In this document: positions 1 through 6,390 of the stretch, piece by piece
How the letters are laid out: every line of letters starts with the position of its first letter
Position numbering within the stretch: the stretch's first letter is position 1
Assembly: GCA_000733415.1 (NCBI GenBank)
Contig: KL662192.1
Span: forward strand, 882,600 to 914,565
Source of the DNA: [Leptolyngbya] sp. JSC-1
GTDB taxonomy: Bacteria > Cyanobacteriota > Cyanobacteriia > Elainellales > Elainellaceae
Reading direction: 5' to 3'
DNA length: 31,966 nt
Notes under the pieces: model-generated
Seen by the model: only the letters and a program-made list of their open reading frames with translations
The model's database searches: none
Told to the model about the DNA's origin: nothing
Made by a program: the position numbers and the translations under genes

Positions 1-157
1 GGGACTTCAATCCCTGGTTGGTAGGTGCTGCGCCCAGGCTTCTACAGTTCCCCCCTTTGGGTTAGGGGGGTTAGGGGGGATCTTCGACTTGTGTGTATAC
101 CGTAGCCACTGGTGCGGGATTATAGCTCTGCGGGCATCCCAGAAAAGGGGACGGATC
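1..157. repeat. Mosaic interspersed repeat, copy A
   Basis: Two modules are visible. Module 1 (1-107) is the reverse complement of a stretch at 25453-25563: it carries the C-rich/G-rich hairpin sequence, the segment 'ggtaggtgctgcgc' and 'gtataccgtagcc'. Module 2 (116-151) carries 'tctgcgggcatcccagaaaa' in forward orientation and matches 24343-24382 and 25572-25610. Relative to the copy at 25453, module 1 is inverted while module 2 is not. The left boundary lies at or beyond the window edge. No coding potential is seen. Confidence 0.75.
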
Positions 158-1032
158 CAGACGACAAAATCCTTTTCAAACAGCTTTTAAAGTCTGGCTT
201 CAATTGCTAATTAGATGCCTAATTAGATATAGAATTGTCTTTACATTTAGTTGCAAGATTTGTCTGTCTTAAGGACTACTATTTATTGAGCAAGCTATTA
301 CGTTTTATTGCATCTGGCTCACATTCAAATTTCAGATCTGTAAAAGTAATAATGAACAACTGAGTAATTCAATCAATTCCGCAGCAGATGCAATGTAGAT
401 ATCTGGGCCGCCACTAGTGAGATGTCTGCACTGCAGAACTTGCGCTGTGGAACCTGAAAACCCAACAGATTGGCTTACTTAGCCTTCCCCAGTTCCTACT
501 TCTAGGTAGTGGATCTAGATAGTGGATTGCGCAACAGATTCGTCAATTAATTCGATAGAAATTTATCAAGGAGGCTAAAGTTTATCGAATTCCAATGAGC
601 AAACAACTAGAGAAAAACTGGAGAAAACAGCATTATCAGAGCTGAGTTAAGCAAAGATTCTCATTTTCACCTCAGAACGCATTGATTTTAAATCATCTAA
701 TTAGCCTACAGCCTTTTTCAGGCTGGTGAAGTACGAAAAATGGGGCGCAGGGGCGAAGCCCCCACACCCCCTATACCTTACATGAGTGAAAAACGCTGTA
801 TGTAATTAGCCTAGGAACTGAGGGCAGTCATGGTGTCAGTAACTGTCTGCTGTTTTTCTGCATCATTTAACAATTTGCAGAGAAACATAGGCTGAGTTTA
901 CTTGCCGTATTGCAGTGAAAATGGCAGTGAGTTTTTTCGCTGGTAAGCTCTGGCTGACAAAATAAATTGCCTAGACATCGCAAAAGATAACCCACGATGG
1001 CACGTCAATTAAATCACGAGGAAGTGAATACA
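158..1032. other. Gene-free intergenic region upstream of the sugar ABC operon
   Basis: No convincing gene on either strand. It is AT-rich and holds two CTAATTAGAT direct repeats (207-216 and 219-228), each containing the palindrome CTAATTAG. It also holds a hairpin at 709-725 (CAGCCT/AGGCTG), a hairpin at 750-762 (GGGGC-GAA-GCCCC), and the TIR-flanked element at 697-809. The promoter of the binding-protein gene must lie in this region, but no clear -35/-10 pair could be picked. Confidence 0.5.
697..809. repeat. Small element with imperfect terminal inverted repeats (MITE-like)
   Basis: The left end CTAATTAGCCTACAGC (697-712) and the right end GCTGTATGTAATTAG (795-809) are inverted copies with one gap and one mismatch. 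Inside lie two short hairpins (709-725 and 750-762). TAATTAGCCTA also occurs as an 11-bp direct repeat at 698-708 and 803-813, because TAATTA is its own complement, so a target duplication and an inverted repeat cannot be told apart here. No ORF inside. It could be a non-autonomous element or a structured intergenic repeat. Confidence 0.4.
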
Positions 1033-2217
1033 ATGCGTCAGTTGAAGCGTGTTGTGCATCGTTGCCTGCCCGTTTTAGGGATACTCGTACTGGCAGCCTG
1101 CACAACCAATAATTCGGCTCCCAATAACTCATCCAATAGTTCAGCTAATAATTCGACCGAAACAGCCCCGACCGAAACGGCTCAAAACACAGAATTTCCT
1201 GCTGCTAAGGGCTGTAAGAACGTGGGAATTTTGTTGCCAGAATCCGATTCCTCTGCTCGTTACGAAGCCTATGACCGTCCCCTGCTAGAGAAGGAAATCA
1301 AAGCTGCCTTGCCGGGGGTGACGATTCAATACGCGAACGCTAACAACAACGCTACCACGCAGCAAAACCAAGCCGAAGCCGCCCTGACGAAAGGAGCCTG
1401 CATTCTGGTGGTCGATCCCAACGATAGCGATCAGGCATCGGTGATTGTGCAGCAGGCCAAAGCTAGCGGTGTGCCGGTGATTGCCTACGACCGTTTGATT
1501 CAAGACCCGGATACAGCGTTTTATGTGTCGTTTGACAACGAGCGCGTTGGAGAACTGCAAGGCCAGTATATCGCTGAGCAGTATCGGGCTGGGAATTTTG
1601 GCCTGACCAAAGGGGCGAATTTGGCTATGATCAACGGGGCACAAACCGACAATAACGCCCTGCTCTTCCGCAAAGGTGCCCTGAAAGCGCTGCAACCTCT
1701 AGTGGATAGTGGCGATCTGAATCTAGTTTTCGATCAGTACACGCCCAACTGGGACAACAGCAGGGCTCAATCTTTGATGGAAGGGGTGCTGACCAAACAA
1801 GGCAACGATGTCCAAATTGCCTATGTGGCGAATGACGGCATGGCAAACACAGTGATTGCAGCTCTGCGCACTCAAAAACTGAATGGGAAAGTGCTGGTGA
1901 CCGGGCAAGACGCTACCCCGACCGGCATCCAAAACATCCTGACGGGCGATCAGGCTATGACTATTTATAAACCGATTGCTCAAGAAGCAAAAGCCACAGC
2001 CCGACTTGTGGCTGCCCTCAGCAACGGTGAAGACACCAGCGATATCGTCAATGGTGAAACCGAGATCAAAGGCGGCGGTACCATTCCCTCGGTTCTAGAA
2101 ACACCGATTGTGGTCGATAAAAGCAACGTTGAAGAAACCGTAATTGCCGATGGTTTCTTAACCAGGGAGCAAATTTGTAGCGGTTTACCATCAGGTGCAG
2201 GCGGCGTTTGCCCCTAA
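1033..2217 (+). CDS. Sugar ABC transporter substrate-binding lipoprotein (XylF-like)
   Basis: Periplasmic sugar-binding component of an ABC importer. The preferred ATG at 1033 has GAGGAAG at 1018-1024 as ribosome binding site; an in-frame ATG at 997 would add 12 residues ahead of the signal peptide. From 1033 the protein (394 aa) has a basic n-region, a hydrophobic core and a lipobox LAAC with Cys23. An Asn/Ser/Thr-rich linker to about residue 50 follows, typical of a lipoprotein tether. The body has the periplasmic-binding-protein type 1 fold signatures of the xylose/ChvE group: 'VIAYDRLI' then 'VSFDNERVGELQGQY', and 'VTGQDATPTGIQNI' near the C-terminus. It is followed by its ATPase and permease genes in the same direction. 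Xylose is the best guess from family resemblance, but ribose, galactose or another sugar is possible. Confidence 0.88.
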   Translation: MRQLKRVVHRCLPVLGILVLAACTTNNSAPNNSSNSSANNSTETAPTETAQNTEFPAAKGCKNVGILLPESDSSARYEAYDRPLLEKEIKAALPGVTIQYANANNNATTQQNQAEAALTKGACILVVDPNDSDQASVIVQQAKASGVPVIAYDRLIQDPDTAFYVSFDNERVGELQGQYIAEQYRAGNFGLTKGANLAMINGAQTDNNALLFRKGALKALQPLVDSGDLNLVFDQYTPNWDNSRAQSLMEGVLTKQGNDVQIAYVANDGMANTVIAALRTQKLNGKVLVTGQDATPTGIQNILTGDQAMTIYKPIAQEAKATARLVAALSNGEDTSDIVNGETEIKGGGTIPSVLETPIVVDKSNVEETVIADGFLTREQICSGLPSGAGGVCP

Positions 2218-2278
2218 ACTAGCAAATCTGGTTTTGCCTATTTCTTGATTGGTTGATCTTGATTGGTTGATTCTGACA

Positions 2279-2305
2279 GTCCCCTATCCGACCTGGCTGG
2301 GGGAC
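2279..2305 (+). terminator. Hairpin after the binding-protein gene (attenuating stem-loop?)
   Basis: GTCCCC (2279-2284) pairs with GGGGAC (2300-2305) across a 15-base loop, 60 bases after the stop codon. There is no T-tract, so it is not a standard Rho-independent terminator. In binding-protein-dependent operons a hairpin after the first gene often protects its mRNA and lowers expression of the downstream membrane genes. That role here is inference. Confidence 0.35.
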
Positions 2306-2369
2306 GTTCAGAGACTTTCCTAGCTAGGCGACTGTCCTGGATGACTGGACCCAGGCTAGGAGGCATTTA

Positions 2370-2417
2370 CCCAAATTAGAACCCCAAATTAGAACCCCAA
2401 ATTAGAACCCCAAATTA
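2370..2417 (+). repeat. 13-bp tandem repeat just upstream of the ABC ATPase gene
   Basis: The unit CCCAAATTAGAAC occurs three times exactly (2370-2382, 2383-2395, 2396-2408), followed by a 9-base partial copy CCCAAATTA (2409-2417). It ends seven bases before the ATG at 2425 and occupies the place where a ribosome binding site would be expected; no Shine-Dalgarno sequence is visible within it. Confidence 0.9.
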
Positions 2418-2424
2418 ACCGACC

Positions 2425-3255
2425 ATGACAAACAGTTCTCTTTCAGTCGCCTCCGATCGCGACTCGACTAATGGGCCACTGCCTCGACTCCAGATGAGGA
2501 ATATCTGCAAGTCTTTTGGTGGAGTTCAGGCCCTCAAGCATGTAGATTTTGAAGTCTATGACGGCGAGGTCGTGGGGCTGGTTGGCGATAACGGAGCTGG
2601 AAAATCAACGTTAATTAAAACAATTTCGGGAGCCTATACTCCCGACACGGGCGAGATTTTGATCGACGGACAGCCGGTGAGTATCCAAGGTCCCCAAGAC
2701 TCGACTCGACTCGGCATTGAAACGGTCTATCAAGACTTAGCCCTTTGCGACAACCTGGACGTGGTGGCAAATCTGTGGTTAGGACGGGAAGCTTACCGCG
2801 ATCTGATTCCCGGTGTTTTGCGGGTCTTGGACGAAACCGAGATGGAGCGCAAAACGATTGAAGTGCTGCGGACATTGGATGTCAAAATTCCGTCGGTGCG
2901 TTCAACCGTGGCTGGACTTTCGGGCGGTCAGCGGCAGTGTGTTGCGGTAGCGAAAACAATTCTGCGGGAACCCAAAGTGGTGCTGCTCGATGAACCTACG
3001 GCAGCCTTGGGTGTGGCCCAAACCCGTCAGGTGCTGAATTTGATTTTGCGGCTGAAGGAACGAGGTCAGGCGGTAGTCGTGATTTCCCATAATCTCCAGG
3101 ATGTGTTTGAAGTCACTGACCGGATTGTGGTGATGCGGCTGGGTGAGCGCGTCCGGACGTTTGAAACGCGCGATACCACCCGTGAAGCCGTAGTAGGAGC
3201 TATTACCGGTGCGGATACTGCCGTTTTGACCGAAACCGATGTAACTGGAGTGTAA
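2425..3255 (+). CDS. Sugar ABC transporter ATP-binding protein (single-domain)
   Basis: Cytoplasmic ATPase that powers the sugar importer, 276 aa. It has a Walker A motif GDNGAGKST (residues 54-62), an ABC signature 'LSGGQRQ', a Walker B 'VVLLDEP' and a 'VVVISHN' switch His. The sequence fits the CUT2 sugar group (XylG, RbsA, FrcA). XylG and RbsA normally carry two fused ABC domains (about 500 aa); this protein has one, like FrcA of the fructose transporter type, so the working pump would need two copies. The ATG at 2425 follows a 13-bp tandem repeat rather than a normal ribosome binding site. The gene lies between the binding protein and permease genes. Confidence 0.9.
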   Translation: MTNSSLSVASDRDSTNGPLPRLQMRNICKSFGGVQALKHVDFEVYDGEVVGLVGDNGAGKSTLIKTISGAYTPDTGEILIDGQPVSIQGPQDSTRLGIETVYQDLALCDNLDVVANLWLGREAYRDLIPGVLRVLDETEMERKTIEVLRTLDVKIPSVRSTVAGLSGGQRQCVAVAKTILREPKVVLLDEPTAALGVAQTRQVLNLILRLKERGQAVVVISHNLQDVFEVTDRIVVMRLGERVRTFETRDTTREAVVGAITGADTAVLTETDVTGV

Positions 3256-3305
3256 GTTTCATGCATGCACTTGCGATTTTGATAGTTGATCAACGATGAA
3301 AACCT

Positions 3306-4580
3306 ATGAAAAGTTTAGATCCTAAGCCACAGGATACGCCCCAAAATTCACCGGATAATAACCGAGATGCTGCTCAAAGCAGTGCGTTGGTGCAGCCATC
3401 TCCAGCCGCAGCATCCCAACGTGCCCGATTTAGTTTACGTTCGTTGATGCAGGGCGACTTGGGCTTTATTCCAGTTTTGCTGACCCTAGCCCTAATCACG
3501 ATCTATTTTCAGCTCACCACCAGCGGCGTATTTCTCCAGGCTCGCAACCTCTCTAACTTAACTCAGCAGATTGTCGCGATCGGCATTCTCAGTATCGCGG
3601 CGGTGCTAGTGTTGCTGCTGGGGGAAATTGATTTAAGTTTGGCGGCGGTGGCGCAAGCTTGCGCGGCGATTATGGCAACCGTTTCGGTGTATCAAAACTG
3701 GAATCCCTGGCTGGCTATGTTAGCGGCGCTGCTGTCGGGAGCGGTGATTGGCTTGCTCAACGGCCTTTTCATTGCAGTGTTGCGGGTACCGTCGTTTATT
3801 GTCACCTTGGCTGGTTCAATTGCCTATGCCGGACTGCTGTTGGTAGTAATGGGGCCGCAGACAACTCTGGTTGTGCGAGATCCAACCATTCGTGCCCTAG
3901 CCCCGACCTATCTACCGCCAGCGCTAGGTTGGGGCATTCCGCTGGTTTGTTTGGTGCTCTATGCCGCAGGTGTTTGGTACAACCAACGGCGTCGCTCTCA
4001 GGTTGGCTTGCCGATCAAACATCCGACTCAGTTAGTCTTGCAGCTCCTGGCAGCAACGGTAGTGGTGCTGATCCTGATGTTCCTATTTCATAGCTACCAG
4101 GGTGTGCCGCAGGCGGTAATGATTGCCTTGGGGTTGGTGGTAATTTTCTGGCTCGTGTTGCGCAAAACGCCCTTTGGCCGGCATTTGTATGCGGTGGGCG
4201 GCAATGCGGAAGCGGCTCGCCGGGCTGGAATTAATGTTGTTCGCATGAAGCTGACAGTATTCATTTTGGCGTCTACTCTGGCCGCTTTTGCCGGCATTAT
4301 GATGACTTCTCGCAGCACAGCCGTTGCCACTCAGATTAGCTCGACGCTGCTGCTCAATGCGATCGCGGCGGCGGTGATTGGCGGAGTGAGCTTGTTTGGA
4401 GGCCGTGGCTCGGTTTGGGCCGTGGTGCTGGGTGCTCTAGTGATCGGCAGCCTCGATAATGGCTTGGATTTGCTGAATCAGGATCAGGGCGTGAAAAACA
4501 TCGTTCAGGGCGCGGTTTTGGTGTTAGCTGTGACTGCGGATGCGGTTGTGCGACGGGCCGGATTCTCTAGAGGCAAGTGA
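3306..4580 (+). CDS. Sugar ABC transporter permease (XylH-like)
   Basis: Inner-membrane channel subunit of the same importer, 424 aa. About 55 polar residues precede the first membrane segment ('FIPVLLTLALITIYF'). Roughly ten to twelve hydrophobic helices follow, with the CUT2 permease signatures 'LLGEIDLSLAAVAQ' near the N-terminal third, 'RVPSFIVTLAGS', and the cytoplasmic loop 'GRHLYAVGGNAEAARRAGI' that contacts the ATPase. The length and the central loop with an extra helix resemble XylH more than RbsC. It starts 50 bases after the ATPase stop codon, so the three genes probably form one operon. No clear Shine-Dalgarno sequence precedes the ATG. Confidence 0.9.
   Translation: MKSLDPKPQDTPQNSPDNNRDAAQSSALVQPSPAAASQRARFSLRSLMQGDLGFIPVLLTLALITIYFQLTTSGVFLQARNLSNLTQQIVAIGILSIAAVLVLLLGEIDLSLAAVAQACAAIMATVSVYQNWNPWLAMLAALLSGAVIGLLNGLFIAVLRVPSFIVTLAGSIAYAGLLLVVMGPQTTLVVRDPTIRALAPTYLPPALGWGIPLVCLVLYAAGVWYNQRRRSQVGLPIKHPTQLVLQLLAATVVVLILMFLFHSYQGVPQAVMIALGLVVIFWLVLRKTPFGRHLYAVGGNAEAARRAGINVVRMKLTVFILASTLAAFAGIMMTSRSTAVATQISSTLLLNAIAAAVIGGVSLFGGRGSVWAVVLGALVIGSLDNGLDLLNQDQGVKNIVQGAVLVLAVTADAVVRRAGFSRGK
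4359..4366. other. HIP1 octamer (GCGATCGC), cyanobacterial signature
   Basis: Exact GCGATCGC. Further exact copies lie at 15038-15045, 25631-25638 and 28955-28962. HIP1 is a highly over-represented palindrome in many cyanobacterial genomes, and its recurrence here supports the taxonomic call. Confidence 0.8.
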
Positions 4581-4620
4581 GTCGAGCAGCATCTACGCGG
4601 CTATACCACTCAGTAATGCT

Positions 4621-5197
4621 ATCAGCAATCAGCCGCGTGATTCTGATGCGCTAAAGCCGTTGTTTAAGAGGGAAGACTGGAAGGTTTCGTTTTACCTGAC
4701 TGTTACTCCTGCCATTTGATCGATCGCCCAGCAGATGTGGGACGCGCCGTATCGCGGAGAGTTGAAGCGGATGTATCTTTAGGCAAAGGTGATGGAACTG
4801 CTAGTGATTTATCTTGACCTGATTATGAACAATCAGGGACAAACGCAGAGTCAGCCTGGACTGAAGCCGGAGACGATCGATCGCTTGCACAATGCCAGAG
4901 AAATTTTAACCCATCAAATTGAGAATCCGCCATCGTTGCTGGAGTTAGCGCAACAGGTAGGAATCAGCGAAAGGAGGCTTCAGCGAGGGTTTCAGGCTGT
5001 TTTTCAAACCACGGTGCAGGGCTATCTCAAACAGCAGCGGTTCAAGCAGGCAGAAAGGCTGTTGCGCCAGGGGAATTACGCTGTGGGAGGCGAATCTCGT
5101 AGGCTATGGGCATCTGGGACACTTTGCGGCAGCGTTTAAGCGGCAATTTGGGATGACGCCGAGCCAGTGTTTGGCGGGGTATAAAATAGTGAACTGA
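4621..5197 (+). pseudogene. AraC-family transcriptional regulator pseudogene (PchR-like)
   Basis: A broken regulator. In the frame of 4621 the DNA encodes 'DSDALKPLF...WKVSFYLTVTPAI', then a TGA stop (4717-4719), then 'WDAPYRGELKRMYL', a TAG stop (4780-4782), and 'AKVMELLVIYLDL'. This is the linker region typical of cyanobacterial PchR-type regulators. The HTH domain follows: 'LTHQIENPPSLLELAQQVG' and 'RRLQRGFQAVF'. A frameshift near 5085-5095 moves the rest ('LVGYGHLGHFAAAFKRQFG', then 'MTPSQCLAGYK') to another frame, ending at TGA 5195-5197. The N-terminal sensor domain is missing. PchR-type AraC regulators usually control adjacent siderophore receptor genes, and a remnant of one lies at 6022-6159. 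The open segment 4789-5139 could still make a 116-aa protein, but its second HTH is destroyed. Confidence 0.8.
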
Positions 5198-5241
5198 GGG
5201 GATTGAAAAGAAAATTGCTTGTCTTGTTTCAGGAGGTTGTG

Positions 5242-5805
5242 ATGGGTTTAACTGTAAAAGATCTGGAGCGGGTGCAGGCTCAGCTTGATGGGGACTATCG
5301 GATTGAGCTGGTGAATGGAGAAATTATCATTATGAGTCCGTCTGGTTACGAGTCTGACGAGGTGGCGTTGGAGTTTGGTAGTCAGCTTCGTAACTGGGTA
5401 AAACCGCGCCAGCTTGGGCGAGTGACTGGATCGAGTGCCGGATTCATTTTGCCCAATTCAGATGCTCGCGCCCCGGATGTAACATTTGTGAAGGCAGACC
5501 GATTGCCCCGCAGCCCCCGTAGTTTTGCTGAACTTGCGCCGGATTTGATGGTGGAGGTGAAGTCGCCTTCGGATAGCCTGGTGGGGCTGCGATCGAAGAT
5601 TGATCAGTTTTTGCAGCAGGGGACGCAGATAGGAATTTTGATTCACCCGGAGCAGCATTGGCTGGAGGTGCGGCGATCGAATCAGGAGCCGGTGCTGCTC
5701 AAGGATGGCGATGTGTTGACGCTGCCGGATTTGTTGCCGGGATGGGAATTGCAGGTGTCGGAGCTGTGGCCGCCCGTATTTGATGAGCGACCGCCCAGTT
5801 CTTAG
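5242..5805 (+). CDS. Uma2 family (DUF820) PD-(D/E)XK nuclease-like protein
   Basis: 187 aa from the ATG at 5242, chosen because a perfect AGGAGG lies at 5231-5236, five bases upstream; an in-frame TTG at 5203 is the longer alternative. The fold is the PD-(D/E)XK restriction-endonuclease-like core: 'ARAPDVTFV' gives the catalytic Asp (D79) and 'LMVEVKSPSDS' gives the ExK pair (E105, K107). It is preceded by the 'YRIELVNGEIIIMSP' opening typical of Uma2 and followed by 'WLEVRRSNQEPVLL'. The family is hugely expanded in cyanobacteria; its function is not established. It sits inside a decayed region, with a second, truncated Uma2 fragment facing it. Confidence 0.85.
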   Translation: MGLTVKDLERVQAQLDGDYRIELVNGEIIIMSPSGYESDEVALEFGSQLRNWVKPRQLGRVTGSSAGFILPNSDARAPDVTFVKADRLPRSPRSFAELAPDLMVEVKSPSDSLVGLRSKIDQFLQQGTQIGILIHPEQHWLEVRRSNQEPVLLKDGDVLTLPDLLPGWELQVSELWPPVFDERPPSS

Positions 5806-6036
5806 TACGGCTTCTGCTGTCAGGTTTAAGTTAGGAAAGACAAAAGAAACGATCGGCTGGTTGCCTCGTAGCAGTTGCCGTTCATAGCGACCCTCTTCGC
5901 TCAAGATACAAACGGTTAAGGTGGGCTGTTTGGGGCGACCGATGAAGAATTCACCGCCTAACCCCTGATAATCTGCAATCCAATATTCTGGGATGCCGAG
6001 CAGGGCATAGTCTTCAAATTTATGCGCATAGAAGTT
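5806..6036 (-). pseudogene. C-terminal remnant of a second Uma2-family gene
   Basis: On the minus strand the DNA reads 'FEDYALLGIPEYWIADYQGL', 'FFIGRPKQPTLTVCIL', 'EGRYERQLLRGNQPIVSF' and 'FPNLNLTAEAVL'. This is the C-terminal half of a Uma2-type protein. The N-terminal half, including the catalytic PD motif, is absent; the homology stops near 6036, where a TonB-receptor remnant begins on the other strand. It converges with the intact Uma2 gene ending at 5805. It belongs to a different Uma2 subgroup from that neighbour, so it is not a simple inverted duplicate. Confidence 0.75.
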
Positions 6037-6159
6037 TTGGGGGGACCAGCCTCAGTTCTATTCAGCGCTCAGGAACCGGGTGGCGTTGTCAATGTGATTA
6101 CTCGGCAACCCCTTGAGGAACGCTATTACATACGCGAAGCCTCAGCACACACGCTATAA
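6022..6159 (+). pseudogene. Fragment of a TonB-dependent siderophore receptor (plug domain)
   Basis: Forty-five codons read 'RIEVLGGPASVLFSAQEP' then 'GGVVNVITRQPLEERYY', ending at TAA 6157-6159. This is the conserved end of the plug domain (ERIEVLRGPASxLFGxxEPGGxVNxITKxP) of TonB-dependent outer-membrane siderophore receptors. No barrel sequence follows and no signal peptide or TonB box precedes, so it is a small relic. A PchR-like regulator relic 800 bases upstream in the same orientation suggests both come from one siderophore-uptake locus. Confidence 0.8.
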
Positions 6160-6286
6160 AGCTGGGCATGGAGGTCGGAATTGCGAGCCATAAACCGAGC
6201 ACAAATCGTGCAGGTATCGACACAGTCGCGGTAACGTTTAATGCATTCAGCCATCATTTGCACCTACATCTTCCGACAGGTAGGCA

Positions 6287-6319
6287 TTTCATCCTGATTT
6301 CATTTTTTTGTGGGAATCT
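6287..6319 (+). promoter_or_regulatory. Predicted CopR operator and promoter of copBAC
   Basis: TTTCAT (6287-6292), five bases, TTTCAT (6298-6303), ten bases, GAATCT (6314-6319) as a -10-like hexamer. The identical layout occurs at 11859-11891 ahead of the second copper unit. Tandem direct half-sites with an 11-bp period are the usual target of OmpR/PhoB-type response regulators such as the CopR-like protein encoded at 13115. Transcription would start near 6326. Confidence 0.6.
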
Positions 6320-6390
6320 GAACCACAGGCGTGAGAGGCATGCGCCGCTCAAATAGTTCTTGCTTCGTGTCTCCTACCGATTCCCCTACG

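Noticed and set aside
741..770. GGGGC-GAA-GCCCC hairpin as a terminator or small RNA
   Set aside because: There is no T-tract and no upstream gene; it is better explained as an internal hairpin of the 697-809 repeat element.
6168..6356. 62-codon frame before the RND adaptor gene
   Set aside because: It runs across the predicted operator and promoter, lacks a ribosome binding site and resembles no protein.
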